Origin: Trichloromonas sp034002365
Lineage (GTDB): Bacteria > Desulfobacterota > Desulfuromonadia > Desulfuromonadales > Trichloromonadaceae
NCBI GenBank assembly: GCA_034002365.1
Contig: JAVFAR010000095.1
Location: forward strand, 1 to 10,562
Reading direction: 5' to 3'
Length of the DNA stretch: 10,562 nt
Shown: positions 1 through 6,358 of the stretch, piece by piece
How positions within the stretch are numbered: position 1 is the stretch's first letter
How the letters are laid out: every line of letters starts with the position of its first letter
Position numbers and translations under genes: made by a program
The notes under the pieces: generated by a model
What the model was told of the DNA's origin: nothing
Database searches by the model: none
What the model saw: the letters and a program-made list of their open reading frames with translations, nothing else

Positions 1-741
1 CAGGGTCACTACGAAGAGCGTCACGAAGTCTTCGCCAGCGTGCCGCCGCCGTTGATCCGCAACCCCTTCCTGGTGACCGCTTCCGGCGAAACCGGTCCGG
101 CTTCCGAGCAGTACCGCAAACTCAAGTCGGCCGTCGTCAAGCTCGCCCAGCTCGGCCGCTTCGACAAGTCGCTGATGGTCACCAGCGCCATCGGCGGCGA
201 GGGCAAGACCCTCACCTCCATCAACCTGGCCATCACCCTGGCTCAGGAATTCGACCATACGGTGCTCCTGGTGGAAGCGGATATCCGCCGCCCGGCCATC
301 ATGAAGTACATGGAGATGAAGGCCCATGCTGGGCTCACCGATTGCGTTCTCGACGGCATCGATGTCGGCGACGTACTGGTCAAGACCGGTATCGGCAAGC
401 TTTCCATCCTCCCCGCCGGGCGCATGGTGCCCAATCCGGTGGAGCTCTTCTCCTCCAACCGCATGCAGAACCTGCTGCTCGAAATCAAGAGCCGCTATCC
501 CGACCGCTATGTGATCGTCGACACCACGCCGCTCTTGCCCTTCGCCGAGCCCCAGTTCATTGCCGGCGCGGTCGGCGGCGTCCTCTTCGTGGTGCGCGAG
601 GGCTACACCTCGACGGACAAGGCCACCAAGGCCCTTGGCCTGCTCAAGAGCCACAACCTGCTCGGGGTTGTCTGTAACGGCATGAGCCAGGTGCACAGCG
701 GCGGCAAGTACGGTTACTACGGGTATTACGGGTACAGATAG
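1..741 (+). CDS. XrtA-associated tyrosine autokinase, 5' end cut by the window
   Basis: Bacterial tyrosine (BY) kinase of the type found in exosortase A/PEP-CTERM exopolysaccharide loci (resembles TIGR03018). It would act on the cytoplasmic face with a chain-length/Wzz-like partner and control polymer export by autophosphorylation. The frame is open from base 1, giving 246 visible residues; the N-terminal part lies outside the window, and GTG 40 is not the true start. Seen: Walker A SAIGGEGKT (visible residues 62-70), Walker A' VLLVEADIRRP (88-98), Walker B-like YVIVDTTP (170-177), and the LPAGR...NPVEL stretch common in this family. The C-terminus KYGYYGYYGYR holds six tyrosines, the expected autophosphorylation cluster. 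Walker B has TTP where many relatives have a PP pair. The next gene starts 32 bases downstream, consistent with one operon. The kinase call is strong; the XrtA subtype rests on the neighbours. Confidence 0.9.
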   Translation, partial: QGHYEERHEVFASVPPPLIRNPFLVTASGETGPASEQYRKLKSAVVKLAQLGRFDKSLMVTSAIGGEGKTLTSINLAITLAQEFDHTVLLVEADIRRPAIMKYMEMKAHAGLTDCVLDGIDVGDVLVKTGIGKLSILPAGRMVPNPVELFSSNRMQNLLLEIKSRYPDRYVIVDTTPLLPFAEPQFIAGAVGGVLFVVREGYTSTDKATKALGLLKSHNLLGVVCNGMSQVHSGGKYGYYGYYGYR

Positions 742-773
742 GCGGTAACCCGCTTAAATGCCGAAGAGGTGCG

Positions 774-2024
774 ATGATGATGAAATTTTTGAAATCGGCC
801 GTGGTCCTGCTTCTCGCCCTTCTCTTTGCCCCCGGCGCCGGCTGGGCCGAGTTCCGGGCGGCTCCGTCCTTTTCCCTGCGTCAGGAGTATAACGACAATA
901 TCTATCTGGAGAGGGATAAGGAAGGTGATTTCGTCACCTTTGTCCGCCCCTCGGTTTCGGCTCTCTGGAACACCCAAGTTGCAGATCTGACCCTCGATCT
1001 TGGCGTCGGATTCGAAAAATACTGGGACAACAGCGATGAGGATGAGTTACGGCCGGCTGCGCGGTTGGACTCGACGTTCAGTCTCTACCGGGAGAACCTG
1101 TTCCTGCGCGTCACCGACACCTACGAACGGGTCGCCATCGACGAAGGGGACAAGGGGGCGGTCGACAACAACCTGGTCAACCTCACCGACAGCAATCGCC
1201 TGGAGGTCAATCCCTATCTGCTGCTCCAGCCCCTGCGCACCCTGCGGGCGCGCTTCGACTACCTTTATGAAAATGTCTGGTACCGGGAAGACGAAGGGGA
1301 CGACGCGGAAACCCATCGTTATTCCGTCATCCTGACCCAGCAGCTCACCTCCCGCATCAGCGCCGATCTCACCGGGTCCTTCACCCAATTCCGGCCCAAG
1401 GATGCCGGCCGATCGCTGCTTGACGATACCGGCGAGGAAGAATATGACCGCAAGGATGCCGGGTTCGGATTGAACTGGCAGGTGAACGAGCAACTTGCCC
1501 TGCGCGGCAGCGTCGGCCGCGCCTGGCTCGACTACGACTACAGCGACGATTACGATTCCACCCTCTTCGGCGCACAGGCCGACTACCAGATTTCCAGCGC
1601 CGTATCCGTCGGCGCTGCTTATCAGGATGACATTTCCGCCAGCGTCGAGGACGGCGCTCGGGAGCGGAAGAAAACTTCCGGTTACCTCGCCTATGCCGGT
1701 CGTTCCAAGCTGCGCCTCACCGTCTTCCAGACCCGGGACGACTATCTGGAAATCGACCGGCGGGATGACGGCATGGGCGCGACCCTCGACGGCGAGGTGC
1801 CCATCACCAACAAGAAGGGGATCGCCTGGCTGCTCAGCTACACCGATTACGAAGAGGGGGATCTGGAAGAGTATCAGCGCTACGGCGGACGCCTCGAACT
1901 CTACCACCAGTTGCGTCTGGGACGGCTGTCCCTCGGCTACACCTACAACCGCAACGACTCGGATATCCCCTCGGAAGATTACGACAACAACATCATCTTC
2001 GCGCAAGTAGCCCTCAGGTGGTAA
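774..2024 (+). CDS. XrtA/PEP-CTERM-associated outer-membrane beta-barrel protein
   Basis: Probably an outer-membrane beta-barrel of the polysaccharide export system (resembles TIGR03016 or the BBP2-type barrels); no enzymatic activity is expected. The N-terminus has a signal peptide: Lys4 and Lys7, a Leu/Val/Ala-rich core at residues 8-19, and a likely cleavage after AGWA (residue 25). The mature protein opens with SFSLRQEYNDNIYLE (32-46), a typical first barrel strand. It continues with alternating strands rich in Tyr, Asp and Arg and ends in FAQVALRW, a terminal aromatic residue as in many outer-membrane barrels. Three in-frame ATG codons stand at 774, 777 and 780. The Shine-Dalgarno GAGGT (766-770) is only 3 bases from the first but 6 and 9 from the others, so 777 or 780 may be the real start. 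The place between autokinase and ATPase is the usual one in XrtA loci. Confidence 0.82.
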   Translation: MMMKFLKSAVVLLLALLFAPGAGWAEFRAAPSFSLRQEYNDNIYLERDKEGDFVTFVRPSVSALWNTQVADLTLDLGVGFEKYWDNSDEDELRPAARLDSTFSLYRENLFLRVTDTYERVAIDEGDKGAVDNNLVNLTDSNRLEVNPYLLLQPLRTLRARFDYLYENVWYREDEGDDAETHRYSVILTQQLTSRISADLTGSFTQFRPKDAGRSLLDDTGEEEYDRKDAGFGLNWQVNEQLALRGSVGRAWLDYDYSDDYDSTLFGAQADYQISSAVSVGAAYQDDISASVEDGARERKKTSGYLAYAGRSKLRLTVFQTRDDYLEIDRRDDGMGATLDGEVPITNKKGIAWLLSYTDYEEGDLEEYQRYGGRLELYHQLRLGRLSLGYTYNRNDSDIPSEDYDNNIIFAQVALRW

Positions 2025-2110
2025 GACCGAAGACTGAAGACTGAAGGATAAAAAGCTGATTACGTCAGCCTTCGGTCTTCAGTCTTCAGCCTCTCACCTT
2101 CAGCCTTCAG
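2025..2110. repeat. Family A heptamer repeat hairpin, no gene inside
   Basis: It begins directly after the TAA of the barrel gene. The 5' arm (2029-2047) consists of GACTGAA-type heptamers and pairs with the 3' arm (2069-2087) over 19 bp with a single G-T wobble; the loop is 21 bases. Further TTCAGCC units follow without a partner (2098-2110), and the ATPase ATG comes 14 bases after them. There is no T-run after the stem, so it is not a standard intrinsic terminator. The unit is the same one (GGCTGAA with variant GACTGAA) that brackets the S23 gene further on. Confidence 0.85.
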
Positions 2111-2123
2111 TCTGGACCCTTTC

Positions 2124-3362
2124 ATGTACGAATCTTATTTCGGCCTGACCGTCAAACCCTTCGAGCTGGTGCCCAACCCGCGCTTTCTGTTCAACAGCCG
2201 GTCGCACAAGAAGGCTATCAGCTATCTCAAGTACGGGTTGCAGGAGCGGGCCGGCTTCATCCTGCTTACCGGCGAGGTCGGTTCCGGCAAAACGACCATC
2301 ATCCGCGACCTGATCAACAACCTTGCGGCGGACATGGTTCTTGCCATGGTCTATAACACCCGCGCCACCGCCCGGCAGATGCTGGCCATGATCAAGGAGG
2401 ATTTCGGTCTGGAGGTGGGGGGGCGGGACATGGACAAGGTCACCCTGCTGCGTGATCTCAACGATCATCTCGTGGCGTTGCACGCCGAAAAAAAGCGGCC
2501 GGTGGTCATCATCGACGAAGCCCAGAACCTCTCCCCGGCGGTGCTCGAAGAGATCCGCCTGCTCTCCAATCTCGAAGCGGACAACTGCAAGCTGGTGCAG
2601 ATCGTCCTGGTCGGGCAGCCCGAACTGCAGAAGGTCATCACCCGCCCGGAACTGCGTCAGTTGCGCCAGCGCATCAGTGTCCACTGTCATCTCGAACCGC
2701 TGACCCGGGAAGAGACCGAGGCCTACGTCTACCATCGCCTGGCCATGGCCGGCAATCGCAACGCCCTGCGCTGGCACGAGGGCACCTTCGATACCCTCTA
2801 CGGCTACAGCGCCGGCATTCCCCGGCTGATCAACGTCTTCTGCGATTTCGTGCTCCTTTCCGCCTTTGTCGAGGAAACCCGCGACATCTCCCTGGAAATG
2901 CTCGAAGAGGTGATCGGCGACGTTTCCTGGGATCGCCAGGTGGAGGCGGCGCGCCTGCAGCAGGCGTTGGCGGGAGGGGACGGCGCGGCCGGAGAAGGCA
3001 TGGCCGACCGCCTCTACCGTTTCGAGCAGCGCCTGGCCTGTCTCGATGCCGTCCATGAAGAAGACGGCTGGATCGCCCGCCGCCTCGCCGTTCACGAAGA
3101 GCTGCTGGAACGCCTTGCCGACCGCCAGCATGAAGACGCCGAACGGCACGACGCCGGGCTGGAGCGGATACTGCGCCGGCTCGACGAACTGCAGGCCGCT
3201 ATCGGGCGACTGGCGTTGCCGGTCCAGCCCCAGCCGACACCCCCGGAAGCGCCCCCCGCGGAGCCGCTTCCGCCCGAACCCGCCCCGGCCCCCAAGCCGC
3301 CCACAGTCCCCGGCCCGTTGCCGAAACGGCGCTGGTTCGGGAGAAGGCAGGTAAGGCTGTAG
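2124..3362 (+). CDS. XrtA-associated AAA ATPase, ExeA/GspA-like
   Basis: Cytoplasmic P-loop ATPase of the XrtA/PEP-CTERM locus (resembles TIGR03015; same fold as ExeA/GspA ATPases that help assemble envelope complexes). The start MYESYFGLTVKPFEL is the typical family N-terminus, which supports ATG 2124 although the Shine-Dalgarno is poor. Seen: Walker A GEVGSGKT (50-57), Walker B VVIIDEAQ (127-134), sensor-1 region QIVLVGQPEL (159-168), arginines in RQLRQRI (178-184), and the sensor-2-like SAGIPRLIN (229-237). After about residue 250 comes a charged helical stretch likely to form coiled coil, then a proline-rich linker (about 364-401) and a basic tail RRWFGRRQVRL. The stop TAG (3360-3362) overlaps the first bases of the following heptamer repeat, so the last residues may have been altered when the repeat arrived. 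The partner protein is unknown. Confidence 0.9.
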   Translation: MYESYFGLTVKPFELVPNPRFLFNSRSHKKAISYLKYGLQERAGFILLTGEVGSGKTTIIRDLINNLAADMVLAMVYNTRATARQMLAMIKEDFGLEVGGRDMDKVTLLRDLNDHLVALHAEKKRPVVIIDEAQNLSPAVLEEIRLLSNLEADNCKLVQIVLVGQPELQKVITRPELRQLRQRISVHCHLEPLTREETEAYVYHRLAMAGNRNALRWHEGTFDTLYGYSAGIPRLINVFCDFVLLSAFVEETRDISLEMLEEVIGDVSWDRQVEAARLQQALAGGDGAAGEGMADRLYRFEQRLACLDAVHEEDGWIARRLAVHEELLERLADRQHEDAERHDAGLERILRRLDELQAAIGRLALPVQPQPTPPEAPPAEPLPPEPAPAPKPPTVPGPLPKRRWFGRRQVRL

Positions 3363-3384
3363 GCTGAAGGCTGAAGGCTGAAGG
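3361..3384 (+). repeat. Left arm of family A inverted repeat flanking the S23 gene
   Basis: Just over three tandem copies of the 7-base unit GGCTGAA. Its reverse complement occurs as about four TTCAGCC copies at 3769-3797, so the two arms can pair perfectly over about 23 bases across the S23 gene. The arm carries the TAG stop of the ATPase at its left edge. At its right edge the last unit forms AAGGA (3381-3385), 9 bases before the S23 ATG, and so acts as that gene's Shine-Dalgarno. Confidence 0.9.
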
Positions 3385-3394
3385 AATCGGAACC

Positions 3395-3751
3395 ATGCGC
3401 GATCACACAAAGTTGCGGGCTTTTGAGCTGGCCGATGAAATTGCCGTCCTGATTTACCAAATGACGTCAGCTTTCCCGAAGGAAGAAATGTATGGCCTTA
3501 CGTCGCAGATGCGCCGTGCCGCCGTTTCTGTTCCGTCGAATATTGTTGAAGGATGTGCGCGAGAAGGTGATGCTGATTACTTGCGATTTCTTTCAATTGC
3601 CTTTGCTTCACTTCGTGAGCTTGGCTACCAGGTTTCCTTGGCCTCCATATCAGGTTTTTTGAGTGATCAAGATGCCGGTGTGGCAACGCCGAAAATCATG
3701 GAAACGGAAAAAGTCATCAATGGTTTAATTCGGGCGATCCGCCATGGCTGA
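3395..3751 (+). CDS. Four-helix-bundle protein, S23/23S rRNA intervening-sequence family
   Basis: A 118-residue all-helical protein of the PF05635/TIGR02436 family. Relatives are encoded in intervening sequences of 23S rRNA genes in some bacteria, as stand-alone genes, and as accessory (Avd) proteins of diversity-generating retroelements. They form small oligomeric bundles that bind nucleic acid in the cases studied. Family marks seen: LRAFELADEIAVLIY (7-21), FPKEEMYGLTSQMRRAA (27-43), VSVPSNIVEGCAR (44-56), and YLRFLSIAFASLRELGYQ (62-79). The start ATG has AAGGA 9 bases upstream, supplied by the heptamer repeat. The gene is clearly lower in G+C than its neighbours, has no role known in exopolysaccharide synthesis, and lies between inverted repeats. 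Its TGA (3749-3751) overlaps the upstream ATG of the deacetylase (ATGGCTGA), which would couple their translation. The family call is firm; the function here is unknown. Confidence 0.93.
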   Translation: MRDHTKLRAFELADEIAVLIYQMTSAFPKEEMYGLTSQMRRAAVSVPSNIVEGCAREGDADYLRFLSIAFASLRELGYQVSLASISGFLSDQDAGVATPKIMETEKVINGLIRAIRHG

Positions 3752-4673
3752 CGAAATGACCGAGTCCACTTCAGCCTTCAGCCTTCAGCCTTCAGCCTCG
3801 ACCCTTACCAACTTCCTCAGCATCGATGTCGAGGACTATTTTCAGGTCTCCGCCTTCGAGAAGGTGTCGCCTTCGGAATCCTGGGATGGCTGCGATCTGC
3901 GCGTTGTCGCCAACAGCGAACGGATTCTCGCCCTGCTCGACGGCGCCGGGGTCAAGGCCACCTTCTTCGTCCTCGGCTGGGTCGCCGAGCGCCGGCCGGA
4001 ACTGGTCCGGCGCATCGCCGCCGCCGGCCACGAGATCGCCAGCCACGGTCATGGTCATCGCCGGGTCGGTACCCTTTCCCGCGCCGAATTCCGTGACGAC
4101 ATTCGTCGGGCCAAGGGGCTGCTCGAAGATCTCATCGGCGCTTCGGTTCTCGGCTACCGGGCGCCGAGCTATTCCATCTCGCGCCAGACCCCCTGGGCCT
4201 TCGACGAACTGCTGGCGGCGGGCTACCGTTACGATTCGAGCATCTTCCCCATGCGTCACGACTTTTACGGCATGGCCGACTGGCCGCGCTTCGCCGGTTA
4301 CGCGGTAAAGGCTGCCGACGGCCAGTGGCGGCCGCAGGCTGCGGTGACGGACGAAGCCGCCATCCTGGAGCTGCCGATCAGCACGGTGCGCCTGGCCGGG
4401 AAAAACCTGCCCATCGCCGGCGGCGGCTACTTTCGCCTGCTCCCCTACGCCGTCACCCGCTGGGGGCTCAAGCGCATCAATGAAAACGAAGGAAAACCCT
4501 TCGTTTTCTACCTGCACCCCTGGGAATTCGACCCCGCCCAGCCGCGGTTTCAAGGGGCGGGCTGGAAGAGCAACTTCCGCCATTATCTCAACCTGCACAA
4601 GACCGAAAGCCGGTTTGAAAGGTTGCTCGGGGATTTCCGTTTCGGGACGATCCGTGCGGGACTGAATCTTTAA
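3744..4673 (+). CDS. XrtA-type polysaccharide deacetylase with repeat-encoded N-terminus
   Basis: NodB-fold carbohydrate esterase (CE4) of the XrtA locus (resembles TIGR03006), expected to remove N- or O-acetyl groups from the exopolysaccharide. Seen: LSIDVEDYFQVSAFE (25-39) with metal/catalytic Asp28 and Asp31, TFFVLGW (73-79), the metal-binding SHGHGH (100-105), RAPSYS (139-144), and FYLHPWEFDP (255-264) near the C-terminus. Relatives usually start within a few residues of the xxIDVEDYFQV motif. Here the codons from 3759 to 3815 include no ATG, GTG or TTG, and an in-frame TAA lies at 3726-3728. The only starts are ATG 3744 or ATG 3756, so the heptamer repeat is translated (SAFSLQPSAS). The first ATG overlaps the S23 stop and neither ATG has a good Shine-Dalgarno, so translational coupling is likely. 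The stop TAA lies in an AT-rich stretch that may be the outer arm of the next repeat. Confidence 0.9.
   Translation: MADEMTESTSAFSLQPSASTLTNFLSIDVEDYFQVSAFEKVSPSESWDGCDLRVVANSERILALLDGAGVKATFFVLGWVAERRPELVRRIAAAGHEIASHGHGHRRVGTLSRAEFRDDIRRAKGLLEDLIGASVLGYRAPSYSISRQTPWAFDELLAAGYRYDSSIFPMRHDFYGMADWPRFAGYAVKAADGQWRPQAAVTDEAAILELPISTVRLAGKNLPIAGGGYFRLLPYAVTRWGLKRINENEGKPFVFYLHPWEFDPAQPRFQGAGWKSNFRHYLNLHKTESRFERLLGDFRFGTIRAGLNL
3769..3797 (-). repeat. Right arm of family A inverted repeat, inside the deacetylase reading frame
   Basis: About four tandem TTCAGCC heptamers, the inverse of the 3361-3384 arm. They are read in frame as part of the deacetylase N-terminus. Bases CGACCCTT follow here, and GGACCCTT follows the family A repeat at 2110; the shared GACCCTT may mark the element's right end. 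Confidence 0.9.
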
Positions 4674-4808
4674 AATCAAAATCGTCTGGTCCACGGAAAG
4701 CACGGAAGACACGGAAGTAGAATCTTAAAACAAGAAGTTGGTTTTTTGTCGTTTTGAATTTGTCCGTGCTTTCCGTGCCTTCCGTGGACAAATAGCTTTT
4801 AAAGGATT
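4667..4808. repeat. Family B inverted-repeat element, copy 1
   Basis: Core arms at 4689-4715 and 4763-4789 (GTCCACGGAA...CACGGA and its inverse) match in 24 of 27 positions, with CACGGAA recurring every 9 bases. Outside them, an AT-rich stretch GAATCTTTAAAATC (4667-4680) is nearly the inverse of GCTTTTAAAGGATT (4795-4808), so the element may extend this far and would include the deacetylase stop codon. The loop (4718-4762) resembles the loop of the copy at 9938-10047. Confidence 0.85.
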
Positions 4809-4824
4809 TACGAGGTTCGTATCG

Positions 4825-5850
4825 ATGAACATTCGGCTCGCCACGGACGCCGACCGCCACAGCTGGGACGCTTATGTCCTGAATCACCCCGACGGCAGCG
4901 TCTTTCATCTCGATAAATGGCGGCAGGCGATCGAACGGGCTTTCGGCCATCCCAGTCATGCCCTGATCGCCGAAGAAGGTGGGCGGGTGGCCGGTCTGTT
5001 GCCCCTCGGGGAGATTAAAAGTCGCCTTTTCGGGCACTATCTCGTATCCGCCCCCTTCGCCGAGCTGGGCGGACCGCTGGCCGACACCCCGGAAACGGCC
5101 CGAGAACTTCTGGAGACGGCGGCGCAAATCGGCCGGCAGCGGAATTGCGCCTATGTCGAGTTGAGAAACAGGCAGCCTCTGGACGGCCTGCCGACCAAGG
5201 ATCTCTACGTCAACTTCAGCAAGGCGATCCTGCCCGAGGTCGAAGCCAATCTCGCCGCCATTCCCCGCAAATCCCGCGCCGCCGTGCGCAAGGGGATCGA
5301 GGAGGGGCTGACAGCCGCCTTCGGTCACGATCAGTTCGACGCCTTCTACGAGGTCATGGCCCAAAGTTACCATCAGCTGGGCACCCCGATCTTCGCCAAA
5401 GGGTTTTTCCGGGCCTTTCTCGAGATCTTCGGCGACGACGCCGAAGTCATGGTGGTGCGCGAACGAACGGGCGTCCCGGTGGCCTGTGTGCTGACCTTCT
5501 ATTTCAAGGACCGGGTCATGCCTTACTACGCCGGCTCTCTCTGGGAATACCGTCGTCTCTGCCCCAACGACTTCAAATACTGGGAGCTGATGAAGCGGGC
5601 CTGCGAGCGGGGCTGCAAGGTGTTCGACTACGGGCGCAGCAAAATCGACACCGGCTCCTTCAGCTTCAAGAAACACTGGGGTTTCGAGCCGACACCCCTG
5701 GCTTACCAATACCAGTTGCTGAGCGCCGAGGAGATGCCCAATCTCAGCCCGGCCAATCCGAAATATCAGCGGAAGATCGAGTTGTGGCGAAAGATGCCGC
5801 TCGCCCTGACCAAACTTGTCGGGCCGCCGTTGGCCAGATATCTGGCATGA
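4825..5850 (+). CDS. FemAB-like transferase, XrtA/PEP-CTERM-associated
   Basis: GNAT-fold FemAB-type protein of the XrtA locus (resembles TIGR03019), 341 residues. FemAB relatives transfer aminoacyl groups from tRNA to cell-wall precursors; in exopolysaccharide loci they are presumed to transfer an acyl or aminoacyl group to a sugar, but the substrate is unproven. Seen: two GNAT-like halves, with AIPRKSRAAVRKG (145-157) at the junction helix, MPYYAGSLWEYRR (232-244), FDYGRSK (267-273) and FKKHWGF (281-287), all characteristic of the family. ATG 4825 gives the natural N-terminus MNIRLATDADRHSWD and has GAGG at 4812-4815. An upstream in-frame ATG at 4738 is rejected because the extra residues are only translated repeat. 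The TGA overlaps the VanZ ATG (ATGA), showing tight coupling to the next gene. Confidence 0.9.
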   Translation: MNIRLATDADRHSWDAYVLNHPDGSVFHLDKWRQAIERAFGHPSHALIAEEGGRVAGLLPLGEIKSRLFGHYLVSAPFAELGGPLADTPETARELLETAAQIGRQRNCAYVELRNRQPLDGLPTKDLYVNFSKAILPEVEANLAAIPRKSRAAVRKGIEEGLTAAFGHDQFDAFYEVMAQSYHQLGTPIFAKGFFRAFLEIFGDDAEVMVVRERTGVPVACVLTFYFKDRVMPYYAGSLWEYRRLCPNDFKYWELMKRACERGCKVFDYGRSKIDTGSFSFKKHWGFEPTPLAYQYQLLSAEEMPNLSPANPKYQRKIELWRKMPLALTKLVGPPLARYLA

Positions 5851-6251
5851 AATCAAGCATGGCTCGGGCCTTCGCGTCCCCCCTGCTGCTGATGGGATTG
5901 ATCTTTGTCCTCTCCTCCATCCCCGGCCGGGTGGAGGAGGGCATGTTTCGGGTGCTCACCGACCTCGGCCCGACCTGGCAGAACCTGCTGCACATTCCCG
6001 TTTTCGCCCTGGTCCAGTACCTCTGGCTGCGGGGTTTCGCGCTGAATGGAAAAACCGGCCCGGCCACTGTCGCCCTGAGTTTCTGCCTCACTCTCGGCTA
6101 CGGGGCGTTTGATGAACTGCATCAGTATTTCGTCCCCGGCCGTTATGCCTCGTTCCTCGATGTGCTGCTCGATGGGGGCGGCGCGGTGCTGGGGGCGGTG
6201 GGGTTTGGGCTGTTCCGGAAGATGAGCGGACACAACCCCAAAAACGTCTAA
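5847..6251 (+). CDS. VanZ-like integral membrane protein
   Basis: A 134-residue inner-membrane protein of the VanZ family (PF04892). The family is named for a teicoplanin-resistance accessory protein, but most members, including those in exopolysaccharide loci, have no defined function. Four membrane segments are visible: about residues 9-25, 46-61, 72-88 and 106-123. The family signature DELHQYFVPGR (89-99), followed by Asp105 and Asp109 and a Gly-rich last helix, is complete. The start ATG 5847 overlaps the FemAB stop by 4 bases. The same frame is open further upstream, but that part only shadows FemAB. Tight coupling to FemAB suggests the two act together, perhaps at the membrane step of polymer modification; that is inference. 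Confidence 0.88.
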   Translation: MKSSMARAFASPLLLMGLIFVLSSIPGRVEEGMFRVLTDLGPTWQNLLHIPVFALVQYLWLRGFALNGKTGPATVALSFCLTLGYGAFDELHQYFVPGRYASFLDVLLDGGGAVLGAVGFGLFRKMSGHNPKNV

Positions 6252-6262
6252 GGGCTGGTTCG

Positions 6263-6340
6263 GTCCACGGAAAACACGGAAGGCACGGAAAGAAAAACAA
6301 AAGATTTTCAAGCTTTTGTCCGTGATTTCCGTGTCTGGAC
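6263..6340. repeat. Family B inverted-repeat element, copy 2 (shortened right arm)
   Basis: The left arm at 6263-6290 has three CACGGAA units. The right arm at 6318-6340 has lost several bases (CCGTGTCTGGAC where other copies have a TTCCGTGGAC end). The loop ending TTTTCAAGCTTTTGTCCGTG is shared, with few changes, by the copy at 8895-9063. It fills most of the 107-base gap between the VanZ-like gene and the first glycosyltransferase. Confidence 0.82.
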
Positions 6341-6358
6341 ATAAAAAAGGTTTCGCCT

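Larger units (their letters stand above)
3361..3797 (+). mobile_element. Candidate repeat-bounded unit carrying an S23 four-helix-bundle gene
   Basis: A 437-base block made of heptamer arm, S23 gene and inverted heptamer arm, sitting between two genes (XrtA ATPase and deacetylase) that are normally part of one exopolysaccharide locus. By hand count over three 60-base lines the gene is about 45% G+C, against 70% in one line of the deacetylase counted the same way. No transposase or reverse transcriptase is encoded and I see no clear target-site duplication. Movement is therefore an inference from the bracketing arms, foreign composition and interruption of a conserved gene order. Confidence 0.4.

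Noticed and set aside
2029..2087. Family A hairpin as a rho-independent terminator
   Set aside because: The stem is strong but no T-run follows, and the downstream ATPase belongs to the same pathway.
1047..3410. Long open frames on the - strand opposite the barrel and ATPase genes
   Set aside because: They are shadows of GC-rich genes on the + strand; their translations are low-complexity and match no family, while the + strand products are recognisable.
3361..3797. A diversity-generating retroelement around the S23 (Avd-like) gene
   Set aside because: No reverse transcriptase and no template/variable repeat pair are present in the window.
4738..4824. N-terminal extension of the FemAB-like protein from ATG 4738
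   Set aside because: The extra residues (such as RAFRAFRGQ) are translated family B repeat; the family N-terminus begins at 4825 after a GAGG.
5145..5846. Upstream open frame in phase with the VanZ-like gene
   Set aside because: It is an out-of-frame reading of FemAB, Arg/Gln-rich and without family features; the VanZ-like protein starts at 5847.
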